From Glycomyces paridis (GTDB taxonomy: Bacteria; Actinomycetota; Actinomycetes; Mycobacteriales; Micromonosporaceae): DNA of 64,000 nt. The stretch spans positions 315,078 to 379,077 of the forward strand of contig NZ_STGX01000004.1 in NCBI RefSeq assembly GCF_004912155.1, read 5' to 3'. The notes beneath the pieces were generated by a model. That model was given only the letters and a program-made list of their open reading frames with translations. It ran no database searches and was not told the origin of the DNA. The translations under genes and the position numbers were made by a program. This document shows, piece by piece, positions 46,554 through 55,930 of the stretch (position 1 is its first letter; every line of letters begins with the position of its first letter).

Positions 46554-46575
46554 GTTCACCACGGGTTCATTTTCT
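46554..46575 (+). promoter_or_regulatory. PHO box upstream of ppk
   Basis: Two adjacent 11-bp direct repeats, GTTCACCACGG and GTTCATTTTCT, plus a weaker GTTAACCTTGT at 46578-46588, match the actinobacterial PhoP consensus GTTCACC. The site ends 18 bp before the ppk ATG. Streptomyces ppk is PhoP-controlled, which supports the call. Confidence 0.75.
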
Positions 46576-46593
46576 TCGTTAACCTTGTGATGT

Positions 46594-48642
46594 ATGACGA
46601 ATAGTGACCCTGTTCCCCTCGTTGACACCGGTTTGCCGCCCGACCGGTTCCTCGACCGGGAAGAGAGCTGGCTGCGGTTCAACGGCCGGGTTCTGCGCCT
46701 CGCGCAGTCCCCCGAGCTGCCGCTGCTCGAACGGGTCCGGTTCCTCTCCATCTTCTCTAACAACCTCGACGAGTTCTTCATGGTCCGCGTCGCCGGACTC
46801 ATGCGCCGCCTCGCCACCGGCCTGCCCGTGCGCACTTCCTCTGGCCGCCCCCCGCACGCCGTCCTCAGCCGCATCGCCCGCCTCGCGCACAACCTCAGCA
46901 TCGAGCACGCCGAGTACTTCCGCGACGAGATCGCACCCCTCCTCGCCAAGGAGGACATCGCGATCGTCCGCTGGGCCGACCTCGAAGACGCCGAGCAGGC
47001 CCGCATGCACGAGTTGTTCCGCACCCGCATCTACCCCGTCCTCACCCCCCTCGTCGTCGACCCCGTCCACCCCTTCCCCTACATCTCCGGCAAGTCCCTC
47101 AACCTCGCCGTCCAGGTCCGCGACCCCCGCAACGGCGCCACCCGCTTCGCCCGCGTCAAGGTCCCCCCGCTCCTGTCGCGCTTCATGGCCGTCGCCCCCG
47201 GACGCTTCACCCCGCTCGAAGACGTCATCGCCGCCCACCTCGCGCAGCTGTTCCCCGGCATGGACGTCCTCGGCCACCACACCTTCCGCGTCACCCGCAA
47301 CCAGGACCTGGAGATCGACGAGGACATCACCGAGAACCTCCTCCAGACCCTCGAACGCGAACTCCTGCGCCGCCGCTTCGGACCGGTCGTCCGCCTCGAA
47401 GTCGAGGACACCGTCGACCCGCTCGTCCTCGACCGCCTCACCGCCGAACTCGGCGTCGACGAAGAGGTCGTCTACAAGCTCCCCGGCCCCCTCGACCTCG
47501 CCGGACTCGACGCGCTCGCCGACCTCGGCCGCACCGAACTGAAGTACCCGCGCTTCCGGCCCTCCGAGGACGTCCTGCCGCCCGACGCCGACCTGTTCGC
47601 CGTCATGCGCGAACGGGACGTCCTCGTCCACCACCCCTACGACTCGTTCACCGCTTCGGTCGAACGGCTCATCGAGGAGGCCGCCGCCGACCCGAAGGTC
47701 CTCGCGATCAAGCAGACCCTCTACCGCACCAGCGGCAAGTCCCCCATCGTCGACGCCCTCATCTCCGCCGCCGACGCCGGCAAGCAGGTCGTGGTCGTCG
47801 TGGAGATCAAGGCCCGCTTCGACGAGCAGGCCAACATCGACTGGGCCCAGAAGCTCGAACAGGCCGGCTGCCACGTCATGTACGGCATCGTCGGGCTCAA
47901 GACCCACTGCAAGCTCGCCCTCGTCGTGCGCCAGGAGTCCGACGGGACCCTCCTGCGCTACAGCCACGTCGGCACCGGCAACTACCACCCCACCACCGCG
48001 CGCCTCTACGAGGACGTCGGCCTCCTCACCACCGACCCCGAGGTCGGCGAGGACGTCAACGCCGTCTTCAACCACCTCACCGGCTTCTCCCGCGACGAGG
48101 ACTTCAACCGCCTCCTCGTCGCCCCGCACTCCCTGCGCCCCGGCCTCATCGAGCGGATCGACCGCGAGATCGAGCACCACCGGATGGGCCTGCCCGCGCG
48201 CCTGCGCTTCAAATGCAACTCCCTCACCGACGAAGGCATCATCGACGCGCTCTACCGCGCCTCCCGCGCCGGCGTGCCCGTCGACCTGTTCATCCGCGGC
48301 ATCTGCGCGCTCCGCCCCGGCGTTCCCGGCCTGTCCGAGAACATCCGGGTCCGCAGCGTCCTCGGCCGCTTCCTGGAACACTCCCGGGTGTACGTGTTCG
48401 AGAACGGCGGCGACCCGGAAGTATGGTTGGGCAGCGCGGACCTCATGCACCGCAACCTCGACCGCAGGGTGGAGGTCCTGGTACGCGTCCAAGGCGACGC
48501 CCACCGCGCCCAGCTGACCTCGCTGCTCGACCGCGGCATGGACGGCGACACCCGCACCTGGAGGCTCGGCCCGCTGGGCCTGTGGACCCGCCAGCGCGGC
48601 GGGAGCGACCTCCAGGAACAACTCATGCAGGAGCACAGTTGA
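46594..48642 (+). CDS. ppk: Polyphosphate kinase 1
   Basis: A 682-residue PPK1 that reversibly makes polyphosphate from ATP. The N-terminal domain begins [18 protein letters not shown], with [23 protein letters not shown]. The kinase domains contain [31 protein letters not shown] and [21 protein letters not shown], where His458 is the likely phosphorylated residue. [17 protein letters not shown] and [19 protein letters not shown] close the protein. It is probably induced by phosphate starvation through the PHO box. The stop overlaps the Nudix gene start by one base. Confidence 0.97.
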   Translation: MTNSDPVPLVDTGLPPDRFLDREESWLRFNGRVLRLAQSPELPLLERVRFLSIFSNNLDEFFMVRVAGLMRRLATGLPVRTSSGRPPHAVLSRIARLAHNLSIEHAEYFRDEIAPLLAKEDIAIVRWADLEDAEQARMHELFRTRIYPVLTPLVVDPVHPFPYISGKSLNLAVQVRDPRNGATRFARVKVPPLLSRFMAVAPGRFTPLEDVIAAHLAQLFPGMDVLGHHTFRVTRNQDLEIDEDITENLLQTLERELLRRRFGPVVRLEVEDTVDPLVLDRLTAELGVDEEVVYKLPGPLDLAGLDALADLGRTELKYPRFRPSEDVLPPDADLFAVMRERDVLVHHPYDSFTASVERLIEEAAADPKVLAIKQTLYRTSGKSPIVDALISAADAGKQVVVVVEIKARFDEQANIDWAQKLEQAGCHVMYGIVGLKTHCKLALVVRQESDGTLLRYSHVGTGNYHPTTARLYEDVGLLTTDPEVGEDVNAVFNHLTGFSRDEDFNRLLVAPHSLRPGLIERIDREIEHHRMGLPARLRFKCNSLTDEGIIDALYRASRAGVPVDLFIRGICALRPGVPGLSENIRVRSVLGRFLEHSRVYVFENGGDPEVWLGSADLMHRNLDRRVEVLVRVQGDAHRAQLTSLLDRGMDGDTRTWRLGPLGLWTRQRGGSDLQEQLMQEHS

Positions 48643-49520
48643 TGCAACCCGAGATCCTCGCCGCCGGCGCCGTCCTGTGGCGGCCGGGCGAGGACGGCCC
48701 CGAGCTCGCCCTCATCCACCGCCCCAAGTACGGCGACTGGACCTTCCCCAAGGGGAAGCTCAAGCGCGGCGAGCACCTGCTCGCGGCCGCCCAGCGCGAG
48801 GTGTTCGAGGAGACGGGCATCAGGCCGGTGCTCGGGCGCCCGCTCGCGCCCTCCTTCTACGACAAGGAGGGCAAGCTCAAGCGGGTCGACTACTGGTGCG
48901 CGACGCCCGCGGCCGACGAGGCCGTGGACGAGGCGGTGGACCCGCGCGAGGTCGACGACCTCGAATGGCTCCCGCTCGACCGGGTCGCCGACCGGCTCAC
49001 GTACGAGCGCGACCGGCCGGTGCTGGAGGACTTCTCGCGGCAGGTCGCCCGCGAGACCGTCCCGATCGTGTTCGTGCGGCACGCGATCGCCCTGTCGAAG
49101 GCCGACTGGTTCGACCAGGACGAGCTGCGCCCGCTCAACCGGCGCGGGCGCGAACGGGCCCAGCAGCTCGAAGTGCTCCTCGCCGCGTTCCCGGCCGGCG
49201 CGGCGTACAGCTCCACGAGCGCCCGCTGCCTGGAGACGCTCCTGCCGTACTGCGCCGCCGAGGGCGTCGCGGTGACCGGCCTGCCGGAGTTCACGCTCGG
49301 GACCAGCAAGCCCGCGCAGGCCACGGCCCGTCTCGACGAGATCATCGAGTCCGGTCGGCCCGCGGTCGTGTGCGGCCACGGCGAGCACATCGACGAGATG
49401 ATCGCCTACACGAGCGGGCGTCTGGGCACTCCGGTCCCTGTGGGCCCCTTGGAGAAGGGCGACTTCGTGGTCTTCCACACCGCAGGCGGGCGGCTCGTCG
49501 CCACCGAGCACCACGACTGA
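48642..49520 (+). CDS. MutT1-like Nudix hydrolase with C-terminal histidine-phosphatase domain
   Basis: A 292-residue fusion. The Nudix box G38-x5-E44-x7-REVFEETGI is complete. Residues about 140-290 form a histidine phosphatase: IVFVRHAIALSKADW with the catalytic RHA (usual RHG), RPLNRRGRERAQQL, and VVCGHGEHIDEM. Mycobacterial MutT1 has the same plan and converts 8-oxo-dGTP/diadenosine polyphosphates, and its gene also sits beside ppk. Nucleotide-pool cleaning or Ap-n-A breakdown is therefore likely. The ATG overlaps the ppk stop. Confidence 0.92.
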   Translation: MQPEILAAGAVLWRPGEDGPELALIHRPKYGDWTFPKGKLKRGEHLLAAAQREVFEETGIRPVLGRPLAPSFYDKEGKLKRVDYWCATPAADEAVDEAVDPREVDDLEWLPLDRVADRLTYERDRPVLEDFSRQVARETVPIVFVRHAIALSKADWFDQDELRPLNRRGRERAQQLEVLLAAFPAGAAYSSTSARCLETLLPYCAAEGVAVTGLPEFTLGTSKPAQATARLDEIIESGRPAVVCGHGEHIDEMIAYTSGRLGTPVPVGPLEKGDFVVFHTAGGRLVATEHHD

Positions 49521-49909
49521 TCGGGGCCCGGTTCGAAGCGGTCGCGTCGGCGGGACTGCCTCCCGCGCCGGTGGCGCGGTCTTGTTTCGGTTCTTGTGTG
49601 TGCGTTCTTCGGTGTCGGTCGGCGGCTGTTCGTGTTGTCGTAGGCGGGTGGTACGTGGGCGGCCGGCCTCGTCAGGTCCGGCCGCCCTCGTGTTCCTCCG
49701 CGGAGTGCGGGTATCGACGGGGACCGTTGCGCGGGTGGCTTCCCGCGCGCTGGCCTCGGTATGGCGACGTTCGCGAATCCCCTCTGTCGCCGCCATCCCG
49801 CCGATACCGGATGGCTTTTTTGATATCTACTAAACAGGGGGCACTGGCGACTGTCGAATGCGAAGTTCTTACTTGTGGATAACTTGGTGAAACCGCAGGT
49901 GGCAGAGGT
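49521..49909. other. Gene-free stretch, G/T-rich on the plus strand, with a U-tract terminator
   Basis: A frame at 49582-49833 exists but its Arg/Ser/Val composition is not protein-like. The stretch ends in a canonical intrinsic terminator (49792-49821), so an RNA may be transcribed here. No RNA family was recognised. Confidence 0.4.
49792..49821 (+). terminator. Canonical rho-independent terminator
   Basis: GCCATCC/GGATGGC (49792-49798 with 49809-49815) is followed by six Ts at once. It lies 272 bp past the Nudix stop. U-tract terminators are rare in this window. Confidence 0.75.
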
Positions 49910-52900
49910 TCAGCGTTCGAGGCGGATCGTGTCGAGGTAGACGCCGCCGCAGCGGAACACGAGATAGAGGCGCTTGAGCCCGGCGGCGCGGTCGAGTTCG
50001 GCTCGCACCGTGGTGAAGTCCTGGACGCCGTCGGTCACCGGGACGGCGATCTCGGCGATCACGGGCCCGTTGGGCGTCCCGGTGCGGACTTCGACGACGC
50101 GGTCGGCGAGGTCGGCCCAGGGGGCGGTCGTGGTGGCGGCGCGCAGTTCGATCGCGGTGGCGCCGTCGAGGTCGACGTTGTTGAGGCCGACGTGGTCGCC
50201 CGCCCGGCGGGAGCCGGTGGAGTGATAGCCGCCTCGGCGCGCGAGGGTGTTGCGCTTGGAGATCTCCCAGTAAGTGACGCCCTTGTTGAGCGTGGCAACC
50301 TCCCAGACGTTGCGGGCCTCGGCAAGGTCGAGGACGCCGAGGTCCGCGCCGTTGACGCGGATGCTCGTCTCGAAGCCGCCCGGGCCCTCACCCACCCAGA
50401 AGTCGTAGGTGCCGGATTCGACGATCCGCTCCCCGCGCGCGGGGTCCCACACGAACAGGTCGCGCGGGTCGACGGCGACGGCGACCCGGCGGGTCTCGCC
50501 GGGCGCGATGTCCTTCGCCCTGGTGAAGCCGGCGAGCTGCGGGCGCAGGCCGGGGCCGTAGCCGTTGTCCATGTGGCCCGCGAAGACGAGCACGACCTCG
50601 TCGGAGGTCCGCTCGCCGGTGTTGGTCACGTCGACCTCGATGGCGAACGGCGCGTCGGCGTCGACTTCGGCGGGGAAGTCGGGGTTCCCGTAGGCGAACG
50701 AGGTGTAGGTGAGGCCGTGCCCGAATTCGTAGACCGGCGTCGCCGCGGAGTAGCGGTAGGTCAGGCCTGCGGCGATGACGTCGTATTCGAGCATGTCGAC
50801 CTCGTCGACGCGGTACGCCGTGTGGTTGCGTCCCGGCTTCGGCAGCGAGGAGGTGTCGGCGAGCCACGTCGAGGTCAGGCGCCCGGCGGGGGCGTAGTCG
50901 CCGACGAGCGCTTCGGCGATCGCGGTCCCCGCCGCCTGCCCGGCGTGGGAGGTGTAGAGGATCGCGGCGACGTTCGGGTCGTTCGCGATCGCGCCGATCG
51001 CCAAGGGGTAGGCCGAGACCACGACGACGACGGTGCGGCCGGGCTTGGCGGCGGCGACTTCCCGCACGAGGTCGGCCTGGCGGGGGGCGAGGTCGAGGCC
51101 GGGGCGGTCGAAGCATTCGCGGGCGTTGACGAGCGGGTGGTTGCCGACGAACACCACCGCCCAGTCGGCCTCGGCGGCGACGGCGGCGGCTGCGGCGGGG
51201 CCGTCCTCCACGACGGTCTCGGTGAGGACCGCCTCGGCCGGGCCCTTGGTGAGCGGCAGCGAGCCGTCGTCGGCGAGTCGCGGGTGGAAGGGCCCGTCGG
51301 GCACCGACGGGACGTGGTTGACGCCGAACAGCTCCACGGCGTTGCCCTCGCGACGGTAGTGGAGGTTCTGGTGGGTGAACCAGGCGTTCGCGTCCTCCAT
51401 CGCCTCCTCGCCCGCGAGCAGGACCGGGCCGCCGTCGCCGGAGGCGCCGGCCTGGTTCGCGAACGAGGCCGGGCCCTCCTCGTAGTGCAGGAGGTTCGCC
51501 ATGACGAACTTGCCGGTGGCCTTGTGGCGGAACATGTGCTGCTCGTGCGCCCAGTCGAAGGCCTCGAACGCCTCGGTGTCCCCGAGGGTCTCGGAACGGG
51601 CGGCCAGCCGGCCGTCCTCGCCCACGGTCACATAGGCGCCGGGTGCGGCCTCGCCGGAGCGGCGCGCCTGCCAGGCGATCGTGTCGTTGCCGCTGTGGTG
51701 CAGGAGGTTCGCCTCCCCGAGGCGCTCGCGCAGCGCCTGGAGCGGGGTGATGCGGCGCTCGTCGGGCACGAGCGGGCTGTAGTAGTCGCGCAGGTTGAGG
51801 TCGGCGAGCGGGCCGAGGACGGCGATGCGCGCGGTGTCGGGGAACGGGAGCGCGGCGTCCTCGTTCTTGAGGAGCACGAGCTGCTCGCGCGCGGCCTGGA
51901 GGGCCAGCGCAATCGACTCGGGGCGCTCCTGCGGGTGCGGGTCGGCCTCGATCAGGTTGTATTCGCAGGCGTCGCCGTCGAGCAGGCCCGTGCGGACGAG
52001 GAAGTCGAGCCAGTCGCGCACGGCCCGGTCGACGTCGTCCATGGTGAGGCCGAACAGTCCGCGGCGCACCGCTTCAGCGGCGTCGGGGACGAATGGCAGG
52101 TCGGAGCCGTCGTGGAAGTGGGAGACGCCGGCGTGGAGCATGAGGGCGGAGGCGTAGACGCCGGTCTCCTTCGCGTCGAGGTCGAGGCCGTCTTCGGCCG
52201 CGAGGGCGGCGGGGTAGGGGACGTCGGCGTCGGGTTGCTCCCAGGTGTCCCAGGCGGCGCCCTTGGAAGTGTTGAGGTTGACGCCGTCCCAGCCGTCGGG
52301 GAGGAAGAAGAAGCGTCCGCCCGCGGCCCATTCGGTGCGGAGGGTGTCGAGGATCGGGGAGATGATCGAGGGGACGCCGTTGACGAGGTTGTAGGAGGTC
52401 ATGGCGCCGAGGACCGCGCCGGATTCGACGGGCTTGCGGTAGGGCACGGCCTGGTACTCGTGGAGGGCGCGCACGCCCATGGAGGCGGAGGTGCGGTGGC
52501 GGTGGTATTCGTGGTTGTAGCCGAGGAAGTGCTTCATCTGGGGGAAGACGCGCACGTAGTCGGGGTGGCGTCCGCGCAGGCCCCAGGCGTAGGCGGTGGT
52601 CATGGCGGCGGCGTGGAGGGGGTCTTCGCCGAAGCCCTCTTCGAAGCGGCCGGCGAGGGGGTTGGAGCGGATGTCGGCGACGGGTCCGAAGCCGGCGTAG
52701 ACGCCGGTGTCGCGGGCGCGGGTCTCGTGGGAGACGACGTCGCCGATGGCCTCCATGAGGTCGGTGTCCCAGGTGGCGCCGAGGCCGATGGCCTGGGGGA
52801 AGAGGGTGGCGTCGGCGTGGTGGCCGGAGCCGTGGAGGACCTCGTTGAACTGGTTGCTCAGTTCGGGGAGGACGGTGCCGTCGGCGAGGACGGTTTCGGG

Positions 52901-53008
52901 GATGCCGTTGAGGCAGGCGAGTTTCTGCTCGTCGGTCATGAGCGCGAGGAGGGCCTCCACGCGCTCGGCGACGGGCCTTGTCGGGTCGAGGTGCACGGGA
53001 GCGCTCAT
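49910..53008 (-). CDS. GH3-family glycoside hydrolase with carbohydrate-binding tail
   Basis: A 1032-residue cytosolic beta-glycosidase (no signal peptide). The GH3 N-domain has LFPQAIGLGATWDTDLM, FGPVADIRSNPLAGRFEEGFGEDPL, KHFLGYNHEYHRHRTSASMG (Lys-His) and GAMTSYNLVNGVPSI. The usual nucleophile block SDW is replaced by FLPDGWDG (Asp238/Asp241). The C-domain starts QLVLLKNEDAALPFP. A roughly 130-residue insert with lectin/fascin-like beta pattern (about 440-570) follows, then FnIII-like VTNTGERTSDEVVLVF and a CBM6-like end (VYLDTIRLER). The ATG at 53008 is preferred because a TTGAAT-17-GTAATG promoter covers the earlier ATG at 53044. Substrate unknown. Confidence 0.9.
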   Translation of the reverse strand: MSAPVHLDPTRPVAERVEALLALMTDEQKLACLNGIPETVLADGTVLPELSNQFNEVLHGSGHHADATLFPQAIGLGATWDTDLMEAIGDVVSHETRARDTGVYAGFGPVADIRSNPLAGRFEEGFGEDPLHAAAMTTAYAWGLRGRHPDYVRVFPQMKHFLGYNHEYHRHRTSASMGVRALHEYQAVPYRKPVESGAVLGAMTSYNLVNGVPSIISPILDTLRTEWAAGGRFFFLPDGWDGVNLNTSKGAAWDTWEQPDADVPYPAALAAEDGLDLDAKETGVYASALMLHAGVSHFHDGSDLPFVPDAAEAVRRGLFGLTMDDVDRAVRDWLDFLVRTGLLDGDACEYNLIEADPHPQERPESIALALQAAREQLVLLKNEDAALPFPDTARIAVLGPLADLNLRDYYSPLVPDERRITPLQALRERLGEANLLHHSGNDTIAWQARRSGEAAPGAYVTVGEDGRLAARSETLGDTEAFEAFDWAHEQHMFRHKATGKFVMANLLHYEEGPASFANQAGASGDGGPVLLAGEEAMEDANAWFTHQNLHYRREGNAVELFGVNHVPSVPDGPFHPRLADDGSLPLTKGPAEAVLTETVVEDGPAAAAAVAAEADWAVVFVGNHPLVNARECFDRPGLDLAPRQADLVREVAAAKPGRTVVVVVSAYPLAIGAIANDPNVAAILYTSHAGQAAGTAIAEALVGDYAPAGRLTSTWLADTSSLPKPGRNHTAYRVDEVDMLEYDVIAAGLTYRYSAATPVYEFGHGLTYTSFAYGNPDFPAEVDADAPFAIEVDVTNTGERTSDEVVLVFAGHMDNGYGPGLRPQLAGFTRAKDIAPGETRRVAVAVDPRDLFVWDPARGERIVESGTYDFWVGEGPGGFETSIRVNGADLGVLDLAEARNVWEVATLNKGVTYWEISKRNTLARRGGYHSTGSRRAGDHVGLNNVDLDGATAIELRAATTTAPWADLADRVVEVRTGTPNGPVIAEIAVPVTDGVQDFTTVRAELDRAAGLKRLYLVFRCGGVYLDTIRLER

Positions 53009-53140
53009 GCGGGTCCGATCGTTCGGTGACAGGTCCCACGACATTACGACGGGCGACCAGACAAATTCAAGCGGGTTCTCCCCCTCCCCGCCGTCAACCA
53101 TGTGACCTGCGCCAAACCGCTCCCCCGCAGGGCCCGGATC

Positions 53141-53308
53141 GTCGCACCCCGCGGGCATCATCGGCTTCGGGGAGCCTTCGACCCCCTATAGCGCCTTCGC
53201 CGCGCCCGAAAACGCTTCTCCCGCCCGCACCGCCGCGACTTGTCGCACCCCTGGGGCATCATCGGCTTCGGGGAGCTTCCGACCCGCTATAGCGCCTTCG
53301 CCGCGCCC
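53141..53308. repeat. 67-bp direct repeat upstream of the Hsp70-type gene
   Basis: 53141-53207 and 53242-53308 match at 62 of 67 positions, period 101 bp. Each contains gcatcatcggcttcgggga and a ctatagcg motif that could be a -10 element. The pair fills most of the 405-bp spacer between the GH3 and Hsp70 genes. Confidence 0.8.
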
Positions 53309-53413
53309 TGGGACCGCCCGCTCCCCCGCGGCTCGCCCGGACCGGGTCGGGCGCACCGCTTCCCCTGCCGCGCAGGCCGCCCGGAACCTTCCCGGTTCGT
53401 TACGATTCCTGTC

Positions 53414-55930
53414 ATGACCCCCGGCCCCCGCACCGCCCTCGGCATCGACTTCGGCACCTCGCACACCATCGCCGTGGTCCGCCGCGCCGACGGGAGCGTC
53501 CGGCCGCTCCTGTTCGACGGCGCGCCGCTCATGCCCTCCGCGGTGTGCGCCGACACCGACGGCGGCCTGCTCGTCGGCCGCGACGCCGTCCACGCCGGGC
53601 GCCGCCACCCCGAGCGTTTCGAGCCCAACCCCAAGCGCCTCATCGACCGGCCCTCGACCCTCCTGGGCGAGCGCGAGTACCCCGTCCCCGACCTCATCGC
53701 GGCCGTCCTCGACGCCGTCGCCGAGGAGTGCCGCCGCGTCGTCGGCCGCCCCGCTCAGGTCACCCTCACCGTCCCGGCCGAATGGGGTCCCTCGCGCCGC
53801 CAGGTCGTCGAGGACGCCGCCGCCCGCTCCGGCCTCGGCCAGGTCCGCCTCGTCCCCGAACCGGTCGCCGCCGCCACCTACTACGCCGAGGCCCTCAAGC
53901 ACCGCATGGCCGTCGGCGCCTCCATCGTCGTCTACGACCTCGGTGCGGGCACCTTCGACGCGAGCGTGGTGCGCCGCACCGCGGGCGGGTTCGCGACCGT
54001 CGCCCTCGACGGCCGCGGCGACCTCGGCGGCCTCGACATCGACGCGGCCCTCGTCGACCACCTCGGCGCGACCTACGGCGCCCGCGAGGGCTGGAAGCGC
54101 CTCACCGCCCCCGACACCATCGAGGACCGCCGCCACTACCGCGACTTCCAGGACGAGGTCCGGGTCGCCAAGGAGCGGCTCTCGCGCCACCAGCAGTCCG
54201 ACATCGCCATCCCGCTGCTCGACGTGGAGGCGCACCTGACCCGCGGCGAGCTCGAACAGATCGCCCGCCCCCACATCGAGCAGACCATCCGCGTCACCGA
54301 GGCGGTCATCCGCGCCGCCGGGCTCGACGCGGCCGACAGCGCCGGCGTGTTCCTCGTCGGCGGCGCGAGCCGGATGCCGCTGGTCGCGACCATGCTCCAC
54401 CGCGCGCTCGGCCTGGCCCCCACCGTCCTCGACCAGCCGGAGGTCGTCGTCGCCGAAGGCAGCGTCCTGTGGGCGCACGCCGGGCCCGCCACGGTCACCT
54501 TCCCGCTCCAGCGCCCTGCCGCGCCCCTGACGCCCGCGCCGAGCCCGGCCGGGCCCCCGCACACCTCCCCGGCCGCCTTCCGGCCTGAACCGCCCACGCC
54601 GCAACAGGTCGCGCCCGAACACCCGCCCTACACCGAACCGGTCGCCCCGCGACCGCTCGCACTGGTGCAGGAGTCCTCGCCGCCGCAGCCCGCGCCCGCC
54701 CGGACGCTGCCGCCGCGGATGCCGACCACGCCCCCGGCCGCCGAGGACGACGCAGAGCCGCGCCCGCCGCAGACCGAGGCCGAACGCGCGGCCGCGAAGC
54801 GCCGCGGCAGGCGCTTCCTGCTCTGGTTCCTCGCCGTCGACGTCGCGATCGTCCTCGCCCTCATCGTCGTGTTCAACCCGCCCGCGTTCCTCGCCGGGAA
54901 GGACGACGACACCGGTGAGGAGGAGACCCTGACGCAGGCCTTCGAACCCGACTGGGACGCCCTCGGCCAGTTCGGGACCCTCGCGAACGGCATCGAAGGC
55001 GCCTTCGACGGCCCCGTCGCCTCGCTCGCGACCGTCTCGACCGCCGCCGAGGACCTCCTCTTCGCCGCCGACTTCAACGGCACCGTCCGCGCCTGGTCCC
55101 TCGAAGAGGGCCTGCTCCTCGACGAGTTCGCCTTCCCCCAGGGCATCCAGGGCCTGTACCCGACCACCGACCCCTCCGGCACCGAGATCCTCGTCCTCGT
55201 CGACGCCGCCTTCGACGCCCACGTCTGGGACGAGGCCTCGCAGGAGTTCACCGCGGTCGGCGGCCCCGAATTGCCCGACATGGAGGACGTGGAGATCGGC
55301 CGCGTGCGGACCGGCGTCGAGGACGGCGCCGCGGTCCTCGCGGTCATGACCGAGACCGAGTACGAGCTCTACGACCTCTGGTCCGAAACCTCCCTGGGCG
55401 TCCGACCCCGCCCCGAAGGGCTCGACTGGCCGAACTTCGCGCCCGTCGGGGACGCCGTGCGCATCGCCGGCGTCGGCTACAGCGACCCCGTCGAGGTCTT
55501 CGCCGCCGACGGCGAGCACCTCGGCACCGCCACCGACTTCGGCGACTGGACCACGAACGACCCGCCCGTCGGCCTGAGCATCCTCACCGACGGCCCCGAC
55601 GCCTACGCGATGATCTACGGCGAATCGAAGAGCCTGCACTTCTGGGACCTCGCGACCCTCGAACCCGCCTTCACCACCCTCAGCCACAAGGACGAGCACG
55701 ACGACTTCCTCAACGAGATCGTGCAGACCCAGCTGGGCCCCTCGCTCATGTACCTCGACGCCGCCGGCGCCGTCCAGGTCCAAGGGGCGGAAAGCGGGGA
55801 GTGGGCCGAAATCTCCGACGCCTCGACGGGTACGGTCACCGGGCTGGAGCACGCGACCGTCGACGGTCACCCGATCGCCGTGACCGCCGACGATCGGGGC
55901 GATATTCAATTCTGGAGTCTTGGACAGTGA
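53414..55930 (+). CDS. Hsp70-type ATPase fused through a membrane helix to a beta-propeller
   Basis: An 838-residue protein. Residues 1-365 are an Hsp70/actin-fold ATPase with all three nucleotide motifs: ALGIDFGTSHTIAVV, IVVYDLGAGTFDASVV (about 171-186) and VFLVGGASRMPLV (about 311-323). There is no Hsp70 substrate-binding domain. Residues about 365-465 are Pro-rich, followed by one membrane helix (FLLWFLAVDVAIVLALIVVF, near 470-490) and a C-terminal WD40/PQQ-like propeller of about 320 residues (VASLATVSTAAEDLLFAAD, VRAWSLEEG, ending DIQFWSLGQ). The ATPase is predicted inside and the propeller outside. The ATG at 53414 lies close behind a TACGAT hexamer. Function unknown. Confidence 0.88.
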   Translation: MTPGPRTALGIDFGTSHTIAVVRRADGSVRPLLFDGAPLMPSAVCADTDGGLLVGRDAVHAGRRHPERFEPNPKRLIDRPSTLLGEREYPVPDLIAAVLDAVAEECRRVVGRPAQVTLTVPAEWGPSRRQVVEDAAARSGLGQVRLVPEPVAAATYYAEALKHRMAVGASIVVYDLGAGTFDASVVRRTAGGFATVALDGRGDLGGLDIDAALVDHLGATYGAREGWKRLTAPDTIEDRRHYRDFQDEVRVAKERLSRHQQSDIAIPLLDVEAHLTRGELEQIARPHIEQTIRVTEAVIRAAGLDAADSAGVFLVGGASRMPLVATMLHRALGLAPTVLDQPEVVVAEGSVLWAHAGPATVTFPLQRPAAPLTPAPSPAGPPHTSPAAFRPEPPTPQQVAPEHPPYTEPVAPRPLALVQESSPPQPAPARTLPPRMPTTPPAAEDDAEPRPPQTEAERAAAKRRGRRFLLWFLAVDVAIVLALIVVFNPPAFLAGKDDDTGEEETLTQAFEPDWDALGQFGTLANGIEGAFDGPVASLATVSTAAEDLLFAADFNGTVRAWSLEEGLLLDEFAFPQGIQGLYPTTDPSGTEILVLVDAAFDAHVWDEASQEFTAVGGPELPDMEDVEIGRVRTGVEDGAAVLAVMTETEYELYDLWSETSLGVRPRPEGLDWPNFAPVGDAVRIAGVGYSDPVEVFAADGEHLGTATDFGDWTTNDPPVGLSILTDGPDAYAMIYGESKSLHFWDLATLEPAFTTLSHKDEHDDFLNEIVQTQLGPSLMYLDAAGAVQVQGAESGEWAEISDASTGTVTGLEHATVDGHPIAVTADDRGDIQFWSLGQ

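Larger units (their letters stand above)
46286..46593. other. Spacer between tRNA-Asp and ppk
   Basis: It contains the tRNA terminator at 46293-46320 and the PHO box at 46554-46575. The middle 230 bases show nothing recognisable on either strand. Confidence 0.6.

Noticed and set aside
49582-49833. Possible 83-residue protein after the Nudix gene
   Set aside because: No ribosome site, arginine/serine-rich, and the frame runs through a perfect intrinsic terminator.
53186-55909. Minus-strand frame of about 900 codons opposite the Hsp70 gene
   Set aside because: The Hsp70 motifs on the plus strand are decisive; the antisense frame has shadow composition and no domain.
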